A DNA stretch of 64,000 nt from Bryobacteraceae bacterium (GCA_026129905.1 JAHCHE010000001.1:186001-250000), one strand, 5' to 3'. Positions 26,681 through 36,246 are shown, numbered from the stretch's first letter. Translations and numbers: made by a program. Notes: generated from the sequence alone by a model not told the origin.

Positions 26681-28846
26681 CTACGTACGCCTGGCCTCCG
26701 GCGCGCGGTCAGTCGTCGAAAACTGGACCAGGCCGCCGCGGCGCCCTGTCTTCTCCAATCGAATCCGCGTCGCCCCAAACGCGAACACGCCGCAACCCTT
26801 GACGGGAACGGGGACGGCGATGGTCAGTGGGTTGGCGCCACGGCCGGAAGCGTAGCGGGTGTAATGCTCGTGACCTTGGCCGATGGCCATGCTCGCCACG
26901 CCCGGACGAGCCGCGGGATGGACGTACACCGGAGCTTCCAGTTGCCCCCGCGGCGAGACTACCCGAACGATATCGCCGTTTAGGACGCCCAGCGCGCGGG
27001 CCGTTCCAAGGTCGACCTCCAACGGAAGGCCCCACATGGCGGATGAGACTGGATCGGGCAGTTCCTGCATCCAGGGCAAATTCGCGCCGCTGCCGTCGCC
27101 AAACTGCGTGGAAGGATAGGGCTGGAAATAGAGCGGAAATGCCGACGGATCGCCGGTGAATTCCGCCTCATTCACCGGCGGAAGGGAGGACAACTCCCGG
27201 GCTGGCGACGTGACCGGCGCTGCCGGTTCCTCCCACCACCCGCCTTGTCGCTGGCAGAAGCTGGCGAAATCGGCGGCGTTTTCCCAATCGCCCGCGGGTT
27301 TGGCCGACTCGTAGAGCCGTTCGAAGACGCGCGCCGGCGTCTCGACGTCGATCGGTTTGCCGAGCGCCTTTGCCAACGCATCGAGCGTTTCCTCGGTGCG
27401 TCTCGTCCCGTGCAGCGGCCGAATGAAGGCCGGCGCGCCGGCCAGCGCGACGCCCGGACTCACCGGCGGCATCGCCGCGGCTTCCGACTCCAACCACGAG
27501 TGATCCGGCAGGATCAGATCCGCGAAGGCCGCGCTATCGTCGAGGAAGGCGGAGAAACTCACCACCGACGGCGTGGCCGCCAGCAGCTCGACGCTCGCCG
27601 GCAGCGCGTACGCCGGATTGGCCCCGTCCAGAAACACGAGTTCGGCGGACTTCAAGCGCGAAAGAACGTCGTCAAATGCCGGGCGCGTGTCCGCGGGCGC
27701 GGCGGGCGGCCGTACCCCGCCTCGACGATTCACGGCCCCGAGCAGCCAGTTGAGCGCGCAGCCCGCAACCACGGCGTCCAGCGAGTTGGCCTGGGCGATG
27801 GAAGCGCCAGCCACAACCACGGCATGCTCGGCCGCTCCCAATCGCCGGGCGACGTCCCGGATGCGTTCCGCGGGCAAGCCGGCAATCTCCGCGGCGCGCT
27901 GGAAATCCGTGGAAGCAAACGCATCGCTCAGCCTGGAGGTCGCCTCGGCGCGGCGCGCCAGTTTCTCCGTAACCAGCGTGTAGCCGAGGGCGAGAGCCAG
28001 CGCGTGTTCGCCGCCGGGGCGCACGGGAAGCCACTCGTCGGCCGCCGCCGCGGTGACCGAGAATCGCGACTCGGCATGAACGAGGCGCCCGCGCCGGCCG
28101 GGCCGCCCTTGGCGCATGTGCCCGAAACGCCGCGAGTAGAACACGGGCGAGACCCAGCCGCCGAGAAAGTCGGCTCCGAGGCCTAATGCGAAGTCGGCGT
28201 CCTGCAGTTCGTAAACCGGCAGTCCGCTCCACCCGAACGCCGCATCCGCCGCTTTGCGCTCGATCGTGTGATCGCAGACGCCGGCGGTGGCGGCCTGCGG
28301 CGCCCCGAGGGCGGCAAGAAACGACGCGACAGTGGCCGACCTGGTTCCCGAAAGTGGCCGGCCCAGCCAGATGATGCGCGAGGGGTCGCCAACTTTCCGG
28401 AGCAGGGACGCGGCGCGATCCAGCGCTTCTTCCCACGATACCGGCGTGAATCCGGCCTCGCCCCGTTTGCCCGTCCTCGCCAGCGGGCCGCGCAGCCGGT
28501 CCGGATGATAGAGCGACTGAACCGCGGCCTGTCCCCTCGCGCAAAGCCGGCCGCCGCTCACGGAATCCAGCGGATTGCCTTCGATTTTTTTCACGGCGGC
28601 GATTCGCTCGCGCACTTTACCCTCGGCGGTCTCCACCTGCCGCTCGGCCTCCATCACGCGGACAATGACGCCGCAGCCGGCCTCGCATTCGCGGCAGACG
28701 CCGGGATGCCACATCTCTTCGCCCGGCACGATTTCCTTTTCCGGCACGAGCAATGGGATCAGCTCGCGCGAAGCTTTTCCGCAGGCGCCGGTGACCGCCG
28801 CTCCCGAGGCGGTTCCAACCAGTTTGAAGAAATTGCGGCGCTCCAT
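26681..28846 (-). CDS. actB1: ACIII molybdopterin-oxidoreductase-fold subunit (ActB1 part)
   Basis: 721 residues beginning ERRNFFKLVGTASGAAVTGA, a twin-arginine-like signal with a Cys (GACG) that could be lipidated. The body is the DMSO-reductase fold: WHPGVCRECEAGCGVIVRVM (CxxCxxxC), GGRLCARGQAAVQ (fourth Cys), TPVSWEEALDRAASLL, then GGVRPPAAP and a terminal beta domain (GDIVRVVSPRGQLEAPVYV). In characterised ACIII this domain has lost its molybdenum cofactor. Here the four-Cys ferredoxin pattern at the N-terminus is still visible, so an extra cluster cannot be excluded. Confidence 0.9.
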   Translation of the reverse strand: MERRNFFKLVGTASGAAVTGACGKASRELIPLLVPEKEIVPGEEMWHPGVCRECEAGCGVIVRVMEAERQVETAEGKVRERIAAVKKIEGNPLDSVSGGRLCARGQAAVQSLYHPDRLRGPLARTGKRGEAGFTPVSWEEALDRAASLLRKVGDPSRIIWLGRPLSGTRSATVASFLAALGAPQAATAGVCDHTIERKAADAAFGWSGLPVYELQDADFALGLGADFLGGWVSPVFYSRRFGHMRQGRPGRRGRLVHAESRFSVTAAAADEWLPVRPGGEHALALALGYTLVTEKLARRAEATSRLSDAFASTDFQRAAEIAGLPAERIRDVARRLGAAEHAVVVAGASIAQANSLDAVVAGCALNWLLGAVNRRGGVRPPAAPADTRPAFDDVLSRLKSAELVFLDGANPAYALPASVELLAATPSVVSFSAFLDDSAAFADLILPDHSWLESEAAAMPPVSPGVALAGAPAFIRPLHGTRRTEETLDALAKALGKPIDVETPARVFERLYESAKPAGDWENAADFASFCQRQGGWWEEPAAPVTSPARELSSLPPVNEAEFTGDPSAFPLYFQPYPSTQFGDGSGANLPWMQELPDPVSSAMWGLPLEVDLGTARALGVLNGDIVRVVSPRGQLEAPVYVHPAARPGVASMAIGQGHEHYTRYASGRGANPLTIAVPVPVKGCGVFAFGATRIRLEKTGRRGGLVQFSTTDRAPEARRT

Positions 28847-28852
28847 GTCCGT

Positions 28853-29320
28853 TTAGAAATGGCACGCGACGCAGTCGACGCTCGCGTTGTTCTGGCGGTG
28901 GCACGTGATGCAGGTTCCCATCGTGTGCTTGACGGCGCGCTGCGCCACGCCCATGCGCTCCACCTCGCCGTGACAGGTTTTGCATTCCACCTTCGCCCAC
29001 GTGTGCGGCGCGTGGTTGAATTTCACCTGGGCCTCGGCCTCAAAGCCGTAGACTCTCGTCCAAGGGATTTCGCGTTTCCGGTCCGCCCAATCGCGCAACG
29101 CCTTGACGCCGGGTTTGTCGGTGGCCACGGTCGCGTGGCACAACATGCATTTGCGAACGGAAGGGAGACCGGCTTGGGCGCGGCTCTCGACGCCGGTGTG
29201 GCAGTCGATGCATTCCAGGCCGGCGGCGACGTGGGTATTATGCGGAAAATCGAGCGGCTGGTCCGCCCCTCCGAGCCACGCCGAGGCGGTCACCAGCACC
29301 AGACACACGTTGCGCCGCAT
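28853..29320 (-). CDS. actA: ACIII subunit ActA, pentahaem cytochrome c
   Basis: 155 residues with a signal peptide (RRNVCLVLVTASAWLGGADQ) and exactly five CxxCH motifs (CIDCH, CMLCH, CKTCH, CITCH, CVACH) plus distal histidines (FPHNTH, KFNHAPH). This matches the cytochrome c7/c3-like pentahaem ActA that heads ACIII operons. The start at ATG 29320 is chosen for the signal peptide; a GTG at 29353 would add a basic extension. It is the first gene of the six-gene act cluster and stops 6 bp before actB1. Confidence 0.9.
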   Translation of the reverse strand: MRRNVCLVLVTASAWLGGADQPLDFPHNTHVAAGLECIDCHTGVESRAQAGLPSVRKCMLCHATVATDKPGVKALRDWADRKREIPWTRVYGFEAEAQVKFNHAPHTWAKVECKTCHGEVERMGVAQRAVKHTMGTCITCHRQNNASVDCVACHF

Positions 29321-29404
29321 CCCGGTCAGCACCCCTCCAAAGCGATACCGCACCAGTGTACTCCAATCGCGAGGTCCGGCGAGGGCAATGGAGGCGGCGG
29401 AGAG

Positions 29405-30760
29405 TTACTCCTCGTCGCCGCCGTTCGGGTTTCCTCCGGGCGGCTCGAATCGGGCGCGCACCAGATCCAGGGCTTCTTCCGCAGTGGCAATCCGGCCTTC
29501 CAGTTGCGCGGTCTCCACCGCTTCGAGCATGCGGGAAAACGGCGGCCCGGGCCGGTAACCTTCACGAATGAGGTCGTGTCCCGTGATGAGCGGACGCGGC
29601 TTTAATATTTCGGGAGGAAGTTCCTGGAGTTTGGCCTTGACGAAATGGTAATTATCGAGATTTCCGTGGCTGGACAGGCAATCGAGCCGGTGAAGTTCGA
29701 GGTGCTCCTCGAAGCGGTCGAGGCGGAGGAACCGCTTCAGCTTGCTTTCGCGCATGCGGGGCGCGTCCTTGAATCGCAGATGATTCGCCACCAGCGCCCT
29801 GACGTGTTCGATCTGATCGTGGGAGCAGCGGAGGCGGCGCATGATGCGCTCCGCCATCTCCACGCCCTTTTCCACGTGACCGTCAAAGCGGATGCGGTCG
29901 GCGACGCTGAAGGTGGGCGGCTTCCCAACGTCGTGAAGAAGCACGCCCAGGGCCAGTTCGGGCGTCGGGTCCTTCATCGCCTCGAGCATTATCAGCGTGT
30001 GGACCCATACGTCGCCTTCGGGGTGGAACTCCGGCGGCTGTTCCACGCCCTTCATGCCTGCCACCTCGGGTAGCAGATCGGCCAGCAAACCGGTTTGTTC
30101 CAGCAGTTCGAAGCCGCGGCGGGCGCCGCCTTCGGTCAAAATACGGATCAATTCGTCGCGAATCCGCTCGGCAGAAACCGTCAGGATCAGGCCGTGCAGG
30201 CGTTGGATGGCGGCCAGCGTCGCCGGTTCGATCGTAAATCCAAGCCGGGCCGCGAACCGAATGGCGCGCAGCATCCGCAGCCGGTCTTCCGTGAACCGCC
30301 GCTCCGGATCGCCGACGGCTCGGAGGATCGAGCGCCGGAGGTCGTCCTGCCCTCCGACGTAATCGAGAACCTCGCCTGTCGCCGGGTCGAGCATTAAGGC
30401 GTTAATGGTGAAATCGCGCCGAATTACGTCCTGGCGGGGATCCGTTTCGAATTCAACGCGCACGGGACGGCGCCCATCGAGGTAGGAGTGATCGCTGCGA
30501 AACGTCGCAATTTCCACCTGCGTATCGCCGCGCCCTACGAGGACGACGCCGAAGTGCGCGCCGACCGGAGTCGCGTCCGGGAAGAGTTCCAGCAGACGGG
30601 CCGGCGTAGCGTCGGTGGCGACGTCCAAATCCTTGGGCGTGACGCCAAGCATCAAGTCGCGGACACAGCCACCGACCAGGAAGGCTTGGTGTCCGGCGCC
30701 GCGCAACCGGGCGATGAGTTCGTCCGCGAACCGTCCGGCCGGCGTTTGGGCAATGCTCAT
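29405..30760 (-). CDS. cca: CCA-adding tRNA nucleotidyltransferase with HD domain
   Basis: 451 residues. The class II nucleotidyltransferase head has LVGGCVRDLMLGVTPKDLDV (G-G-x-V-R-D and D-x-D metal residues) and the Arg-rich RRDFTINALML motif. The neck RRFTEDRLRMLRAIRFAARL follows. An HD phosphohydrolase domain (about residues 260-370, LLHDVGKPPTF, NHLRFKD) follows. It builds or repairs the tRNA 3'-CCA. The nearby tRNA-Phe gene does not encode CCA (CC then T), so the enzyme would be needed. The start ATG 30760 gives a full-length family N-terminus. Confidence 0.9.
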   Translation of the reverse strand: MSIAQTPAGRFADELIARLRGAGHQAFLVGGCVRDLMLGVTPKDLDVATDATPARLLELFPDATPVGAHFGVVLVGRGDTQVEIATFRSDHSYLDGRRPVRVEFETDPRQDVIRRDFTINALMLDPATGEVLDYVGGQDDLRRSILRAVGDPERRFTEDRLRMLRAIRFAARLGFTIEPATLAAIQRLHGLILTVSAERIRDELIRILTEGGARRGFELLEQTGLLADLLPEVAGMKGVEQPPEFHPEGDVWVHTLIMLEAMKDPTPELALGVLLHDVGKPPTFSVADRIRFDGHVEKGVEMAERIMRRLRCSHDQIEHVRALVANHLRFKDAPRMRESKLKRFLRLDRFEEHLELHRLDCLSSHGNLDNYHFVKAKLQELPPEILKPRPLITGHDLIREGYRPGPPFSRMLEAVETAQLEGRIATAEEALDLVRARFEPPGGNPNGGDEE

Positions 30761-30784
30761 ACCGAACAGGAAAAGGACGCCGGT

Positions 30785-30985
30785 CTACGGCGCTTCAGCG
30801 GGTTGTTCTTTCTTCTTTGCTTTGGGCGAGGGGGGCGCTTTTTCCTCCAGGTAATCGTGCTCGTGGTAGCACGTTCGACAGCGCACCTTGGCCGGCTTGT
30901 CGTCCATCAAGGAGACGATGGCGTGGTTGGTAAGTCGCTTGCACTTTGTGCAAAAGTCGTCGATGTCGTCGCCTAATCGATACAC
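30785..30985 (-). CDS. Small zinc-ribbon protein
   Basis: 66 residues. Two Cys pairs (CTKC at about residue 12 and CRTC at about 38) in DDFCTKCKRLTNHAIVSLMD and KVRCRTCYHEHDYLE form a zinc ribbon, followed by a Lys/Pro-rich tail (PPSPKAKKKEQPAEAP). Proteins like this recur in Acidobacteriota, with no known role; nucleic-acid binding is plausible. GTG 30985 has GGGAGA 5 nt upstream; TTG 30997 is the longer alternative. It sits 24 bp upstream of cca, same strand. Confidence 0.6.
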   Translation of the reverse strand: MYRLGDDIDDFCTKCKRLTNHAIVSLMDDKPAKVRCRTCYHEHDYLEEKAPPSPKAKKKEQPAEAP

Positions 30986-31090
30986 AAGCTCTCCCAATTA
31001 ACCGTAGCAAGCAGTATATCGAATTCGCCGCGGCTTCTGCGGCGCCCTATCGGGGAAGGGGTTCGCCGGGACGGCTGCTATGATCGGGTT

Positions 31091-32083
31091 ATGCGCGGCA
31101 AGTGGATCCTCGCCGCGGCCGCCGCGATCCTGTTGGGAGCCGCCGCCGGGGCCTTATCCCTGCTTCTCCGCAATGCGCATCGAGCCCCGACTCCGCCGCA
31201 GCAGCAGGCGGCTACAGCCCCGGATTCCACGCTCAGCCTTTCAGGAGTGATCCGCGCGCAGTCGGTGGTCGGCGTGCCGGCTCCCATCGACGGCGCGCTG
31301 GAAGAGGTCCTGGTGGCGGTGGGGGAGGCAGTTCATCGCGACCAGGCGCTGGCGCACATCGGCAATTCCGCCATCGAAGCGGATGTCACGCTCGCCCAGC
31401 GCGAATTGCGGAGCGCCGAGGAGCGGGTGAACCGCCTGGAGAGTCAGTTTCTGGCGGCGCGCCTGGAGGCGTCGCGGGCCGCCGCCGATACGGCGCGTGT
31501 TCAGGCCGAGTTCTACAAAGCCGAGAAAGACGCGCTGCGGCAACAGATGCTCCACCGGGAGGGCGCCACGCCGCGCCGCGTGTATGAACAGGCGCAAGCC
31601 GATTTCCGGGCCAAGGAACGAGAATACGAAACGGTGCGCGCCGTGGCGAAGACGGCCGAGGAGCGGGTGGCCGCGGCGCGGCAAGAAGTGGATCAGGCGC
31701 GCGCGCTGGTGGCCGAAAGCACGGCGGAGCTCGAGGCTGTCAACAGCTACCTGCTGGCGTCGGACGTAGTCTCCCCGGTAGACGGCGTGGTCACGGCCAT
31801 CACGGCTCCGGCCGGCGCGGAAGTGCATCCGGAACAGGGAGACCTGTTTCAGATCGCGGTGGACCTATCGCGCATGGAAGTGGTCCTGGAGCCGCCGCCG
31901 GATGCCGTGAGCCGGCTCGCGCCGGGGCAAGCGGCCCAAGTCTTCGTCGCCGAGGCGGCATCGGACGGGCTTCCCGGCGTCGTCCGAGCGGTGGCGCCCG
32001 GAGAAGTCGTAGTGGAATTCGCCAGTCCGGCGGCGGTGATCCGGCCGGGGCTGACGGCGCAGGTCCGCATCGACATAAGATAG
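31091..32083 (+). CDS. HlyD-type periplasmic adaptor protein
   Basis: 330 residues with an N-terminal membrane anchor (WILAAAAAILLGAAAGALSLLL). A lipoyl half-motif (VVGVPAPIDGALEEVLVAVG) comes next, then a long coiled coil (about residues 105-220, rich in A/E/R). The second lipoyl half (SDVVSPVDGVVTAITAPAGA) and a beta-barrel domain (MEVVLEPPPDAVSRLAPGQA) follow. This is the membrane-fusion adaptor architecture of type I secretion and tripartite efflux. No inner-membrane pump or outer-membrane channel gene is adjacent, so its partner is elsewhere. It is 14 bp upstream of fumarase on the same strand. Confidence 0.8.
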   Translation: MRGKWILAAAAAILLGAAAGALSLLLRNAHRAPTPPQQQAATAPDSTLSLSGVIRAQSVVGVPAPIDGALEEVLVAVGEAVHRDQALAHIGNSAIEADVTLAQRELRSAEERVNRLESQFLAARLEASRAAADTARVQAEFYKAEKDALRQQMLHREGATPRRVYEQAQADFRAKEREYETVRAVAKTAEERVAAARQEVDQARALVAESTAELEAVNSYLLASDVVSPVDGVVTAITAPAGAEVHPEQGDLFQIAVDLSRMEVVLEPPPDAVSRLAPGQAAQVFVAEAASDGLPGVVRAVAPGEVVVEFASPAAVIRPGLTAQVRIDIR

Positions 32084-32097
32084 TTCGGGAGTCGAAT

Positions 32098-33615
32098 ATG
32101 GAATTCCTAAACACAACATTATTGGAATTGATTACGCAGACATCCACCAACCTCCCGCCGGACGTCCGCGCGGCCATGGCCGCCGCAGTGCGCGACGAGG
32201 AGCCGGGGACGCAATCCTCGCAGGCGCTGACCGTCATGGCGGCCAACATCGACATGGCTTTCGAGGACGAGGGGCCGGTGTGCCAGGACACGGGCATGCC
32301 GACTTTCGTCATCCACACGCCTGCCGGCGTCAACCAGGTGGCCATCGCGCGCGCGGTTCGCGAGGCTGTCGCCGAGGCGACCCGCCGGGGCAAGCTGCGG
32401 CCGAACTCCGTCGATTCGATCACCGGCAAGAATAGCGGCAATAACCTGGGCGTGGAGACTCCGGTCATCCACTTCGAGCAGTGGGAAGAGGACGACGTGG
32501 AGGTGAAGCTGGTACTCAAAGGCGGCGGCTGCGAGAACATGAACAGCCAGTACTCCGTCCCGAGCGAACTGGATCACCTCGGCCGCGCCGACCGCAACCT
32601 GGCGGGCGTGAAGAAGTGCATCCTCCACGCCATCTGGAAGGCGCAGGGACTGGGCTGCGCGCCCGGCGCGGTGGGCGTCTGCATCGGCAGCGACCGCGCT
32701 CACGGCTACACGCTGGCAAAATACCAGTTGTTTCGAACGCTTGATGACGTAAATCCCGAGCCGTTATTAGCCAAACTCGAGGCGGAAATCATGGAGGATG
32801 CGAACAAAATCGGCGTGGGCTCGATGGGATTCGGCGGACGGGCGACCTTGATCGGTTGTAAGATCACGGCGGCCAACCGCCTGCCCGCGAGTTTCTTCGT
32901 ATCGGTGGCTTACGATTGCTGGGCGTTTCGGCGGCTCGGCGTCCGCCTTGACGCGCGCTCGGGCGCGATCAAACAGTGGCTCTATCGCGATCCCGATCGC
33001 GCGGTGGAGCGCATGGCGTCCGGCGAAGGCTTTCCGCTGACGGGACGGGAGGTCGTCCTCGAGCCGCCGTTAACCGAGGAGCAGGTTCGTGCCCTGAAGG
33101 TCGGCGACGTCGTCCTGATCACCGGCGAGATGTTCACCGGCCGGGACGCGCTGCACCATCACTTGATGACGCACGAACCCGAGGTCGACTTGCGCGGCGG
33201 GGCCTTATACCACTGCGGCCCGGTGATGTTGAAAGACGGCGACAAGTGGGTGACCAAGGCGGCCGGTCCGACCACCAGCATTCGGGAGGAGCCGTACGAA
33301 GCGGAGGTGATTGGCCGCTACGGCGTGCGCGCGGTGATCGGCAAAGGCGGCATGGGTGCCCGGACGCTCGCCGCGATGCAGCAATACGGCGCGGTGTACC
33401 TCAACGCGATCGGGGGCGCGGCGCAATACTACGCGCGTACGGTCAAGGAGGTGCTCGGCGTGCATCACCTCGAGTTCGGCATCCCCGAGGCGATGTGGCA
33501 CTACCGGGTGGAGGGCTTCCCCGCGATCGTGACGATGGACGCGCACGGCAACAGCCTGCACGCCGACGTCGAGAAGGAGACAGCCGCAAACCTCGCCGCG
33601 TTGCAACCGGCGTAG
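32098..33615 (+). CDS. fumA: Class I (iron-sulfur) fumarate hydratase, alpha-beta fused
   Basis: 505 residues. It hydrates fumarate to malate in the TCA cycle (a tartrate dehydratase-like assignment cannot be fully excluded). Cluster cysteines are visible in GPVCQDTGMP, GGGCENMNSQ and GLGCAPGAVGVCIGSDRAHG. The C-terminal beta domain starts near residue 320 (LEPPLTEEQVRALKVGDVVL, TGEMFTGRDALHHHLM). The length fits the single-chain form. The start ATG 32098 follows the HlyD gene closely. The tRNA-Phe promoter overlaps its 3' end. Confidence 0.9.
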   Translation: MEFLNTTLLELITQTSTNLPPDVRAAMAAAVRDEEPGTQSSQALTVMAANIDMAFEDEGPVCQDTGMPTFVIHTPAGVNQVAIARAVREAVAEATRRGKLRPNSVDSITGKNSGNNLGVETPVIHFEQWEEDDVEVKLVLKGGGCENMNSQYSVPSELDHLGRADRNLAGVKKCILHAIWKAQGLGCAPGAVGVCIGSDRAHGYTLAKYQLFRTLDDVNPEPLLAKLEAEIMEDANKIGVGSMGFGGRATLIGCKITAANRLPASFFVSVAYDCWAFRRLGVRLDARSGAIKQWLYRDPDRAVERMASGEGFPLTGREVVLEPPLTEEQVRALKVGDVVLITGEMFTGRDALHHHLMTHEPEVDLRGGALYHCGPVMLKDGDKWVTKAAGPTTSIREEPYEAEVIGRYGVRAVIGKGGMGARTLAAMQQYGAVYLNAIGGAAQYYARTVKEVLGVHHLEFGIPEAMWHYRVEGFPAIVTMDAHGNSLHADVEKETAANLAALQPA

Positions 33616-33628
33616 GATCTGCTAAAAT
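33601..33628 (+). promoter_or_regulatory. Promoter for tRNA-Phe
   Basis: TTGCAA (33601-33606), 16-nt spacer, TAAAAT (33623-33628), about 12 nt before the tRNA 5' end. The -35 lies inside the last codons of the fumarase gene. Confidence 0.5.
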
Positions 33629-33640
33629 CGAGTTGATCCC

Positions 33641-33713
33641 GGCCAGGTAGCTCAGATGGTAGAGCGCAGCCCTGAAAAGGCTGGCGTCGGCGGTTCGATT
33701 CCGTCCCTGGCCA
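33641..33713 (+). tRNA. tRNA-Phe (anticodon GAA)
   Basis: A 73-nt cloverleaf. Acceptor GGCCAGG/CCTGGCC, D arm GCTC/GAGC, anticodon stem CAGCC/GGCTG with loop CTGAAAA (GAA at 33674-33676), variable GCGTC, T arm GGCGG-TTCGATT-CCGTC (one G-T pair), discriminator A. CCA is not encoded (CC then T). An accessory region begins about 20 bp downstream. Confidence 0.95.
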
Positions 33714-33733
33714 CCTGAAAACAATAACTTAAC

Positions 33734-33755
33734 TTCAGAACTCCTGACATACCCC
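33734..33755 (+). repeat. Left 22-bp terminal inverted repeat
   Basis: Begins TTCAGAACTCC and ends CATACCCC; exact reverse complement of 36312-36333. Confidence 0.85.
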
Positions 33756-33777
33756 TATCGAAACCTGTCCGGTCTGC

Positions 33778-36080
33778 TCACTCGGGGTGGCCCGCCACTG
33801 CGAACCGCATGCGCAGTTGCGTGCCTGGGAAACAGGCCTCCGCTCGGTTGAGTTTCTCGCACAGCGCCGCCAGAGCCCGGGATCGATGAGGAGAGCTGAG
33901 CGGCGATAGGGTAATCAGTAGCTCCTGATTCGTCGGCTCAAGGCTGGCCGCCGATTGCAGGGCCGTCTGGATCAATGTCCGGCCTTCGTCCTCAGTCCCG
34001 GGCATAATGCGGACGAATCAGGTTCACGAGATCGCTCTCAATCTGGCAGGCCACCAACTTGAGGATATGGGTCAGGTGTTTTCGTTCGGTTGACAGCTTC
34101 ACCGGATCTTGGCCCGGCCGCGCCTCCGCTTACGGCACGCGGACCGGCAGCGATCTCTGCCGGGCGACGAGTTCCGCGACGCACTCGGCGGCCTCCTGGA
34201 TTTCCCGATAGATCTTCTTGTCCGCCGCCTTGAACTCGCGCATCGTGGGAGTCCGGCCGGCGATGAAATCAAGCGCGGCGCCTCCGTAGGTCTGCTTCAG
34301 CTTGCCCAAGCGGGCACGCGCCTGGCGAAGTTCCTTGTCGACGGCCTTGCGCGCGGGGTTAGGCACGGAACGCTGCGGATTGTCTGGCTCCACTTGATAG
34401 TCAGCAAGCGCATCGATGAGAAACTCCTGCCGCATGTATTTGAAGAAGTTCTCCTGACGCCAGCGTTCGAACATGCGGTAGGCGACCACGATGTCGCGCA
34501 GATCCCAGCGGCTCGTCACGATCGGCGTCTGCTTGCCGCTGTCGTTGAGCCGCGTCACTTGGCGCAGCCGGAGTTTGCCGCGCAGAAACCGCACGGGCTG
34601 CTCGTGGAGACGATATTCCACCGTCCGTCCATCCAGTCTGGCCGTCCGCTGGAGGAACCGCTTTTCGGCGATCCGCCGCACCCGGCCCTTGCGGTAGGTC
34701 AGGATGTCAAAACCCATCGCCAGCAGCTCCTGGAAGAGTTTTGGACTCCATCCGCCCCGGTCGAAGACGATCGTGACGCGCCGCTGCGCACCGATCAATC
34801 CCCGAATCTCTGCAAGGATCGGCTTCAGCATCCGCGTCAGCGCGGCGTTGGCTTCCGCCGTCACGACCAATAGCGGCTCCCCCTGCCGATCGTTCACCCA
34901 GTAATCGGTGGTCCCCGGAACGGCAAGGCGGGTCCGGGCGAGGTAGGCTTTGGGGAATCGCACGCTGGCCGTGATAGGCCCGGACATGGCCGTCGACGTA
35001 GAGGAAGCCGATCATGCGGCCGCGCTCGGCGATGCGGCGCTGGGCCAGTTCCCGCCCGAATTCCTGGCTGGCTTTCCGCAAAGCCAGGCGTTCCAGTTTG
35101 CGGCGCAGTGTCTTGACCTCGGGCACACGATCCAAGCCCACGATGCGCCCCAGCTCGCCGGGCGCATACTCTTTCAGGGTCTCGGGGCGCGGGATGCGTA
35201 GCAGCGCCAGCAGAATATAGGCCACCAGCGTGGTGCGCAATCCATAAAAGGCGGGGCCAATGGAACCGTAGATCTTGCGCGCGACAGAGAGAACCCCACT
35301 GGCGACAAGCGCCGGAATCGCCAGCAACACGCCCGCCCGCGGAAGATTTTCGGCGGGAGCAAAGACAGGGTCGGCATCTTCGATCAAGCCCATCGCAGCC
35401 AGCAGGCGGTCCAGCGAGCGCTCCAGCGGATCGGGAGCGCGGCTGACGGAAGCCGAAAGGATGCTGTGGTGTGCTCGATCGAACTGCTCAGCCGCCGCCA
35501 CGGCCTTTGGAGCAACGCCGATGGAATTCTTGATCACTTCCGCGGTAGCAGACGCCTCGCCAGCCGGATCCTCCTCGAACAACAGACCCGCTGCCGTGGG
35601 CCCTGTTTGAGGCTGCCAGCCCAGCCGCCGGAGCCGCTTCCGGACCGCTTTCTCGGACAACCCCAACTTGCCCGCGATCGCACGATTGCTGGCTCCTTTC
35701 GCTTTCAGGCGCAAGATCGTTTGATCCCGTCCCCGCTCGTGTGGCCGTCCCGAGACGCGGCCCGCCGGTCGGCCTGGCGGGCGCAGCAAGGCCCGCATGC
35801 CTTCGGCCGCGAAGCGCTCCTGGTATCGGCGGAGACTGCGGTCTGAATAGCCGAACGCCTGGGCGAGTTGGGTCTGCGTCGCGTACTCGGATTCCCAGAG
35901 CGTGACCATCGCATACGCCTCCGCCGTCCGGTCTTCGACGCTGTAGTGCGCGAAGATGACGCCGCGCACGGAGATCACACGCTGGCCGTCCTCGGTTCGG
36001 AAGCAGACCGAGTCATTGACAGAGACCGTGCCGCTGGGCGGGGCAAGACACGAGAGAAGTTCTGCCTGCTGCGGAGACAT
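33778..36080 (-). pseudogene. Transposase of the 2.6-kb element, three lesions
   Basis: The reading frame starts at 36080. An N-terminal helix-turn-helix region (FGYSDRSLRRYQERFAAEG, then KGASNRAIAGKLGLSEKAVR) is followed by the catalytic region (GFLYVDGHVRAYHGQRAIP). The frame then breaks at the C-run 34952-34955: one extra C turns ...IP-KAYLARTRLAVPGTTDYW into another frame. Coding resumes in frame +1 through VTIVFDRGGWSPKLFQELLA and KYMRQEFLIDALADYQVEP. It is then interrupted by an in-frame TAA at 34130-34132 and continues VKLSTERKHLTHILKLVACQ and NLIRPHYAR. A third break near 34010 (extra G) shifts to TEDEGRTLIQTALQSAASLE, ending at 33778. The order and continuity of the pieces show one former protein of about 765 residues. 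I recognise the family only as a large DDE-like transposase common in Solibacter-type genomes. Confidence 0.75.
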
Positions 36081-36110
36081 CGCAAGCCATCATGGCAGAC
36101 GCGGCGCATC

Positions 36111-36139
36111 AAAAACCGGACAGGTTTTGGTCCGCACCT
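36111..36139. repeat. 29-bp direct repeat, copy 1
   Basis: AAAAACCGGACAGG... identical to 36247-36275. It lies between the transposase start and the right end of the element. The core ACCGGACAGGTTT also occurs inverted at 33760-33772. Confidence 0.8.
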
Positions 36140-36246
36140 TGGGCCTGCGCTGGGGACCGGAATTCACCTTTCTTGCTTCCGCGGCGGAATGCGCCGCAGC
36201 CAGCAATGAAGGGGCTCAGAGCGTCGCTCGGCCAGCTCGCTGCTCG

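Noticed and set aside
33641-33733. Phage-type attachment site in the tRNA-Phe 3' end
   Set aside because: No second copy of the tRNA 3' sequence and no integrase gene were seen in the accessory region.
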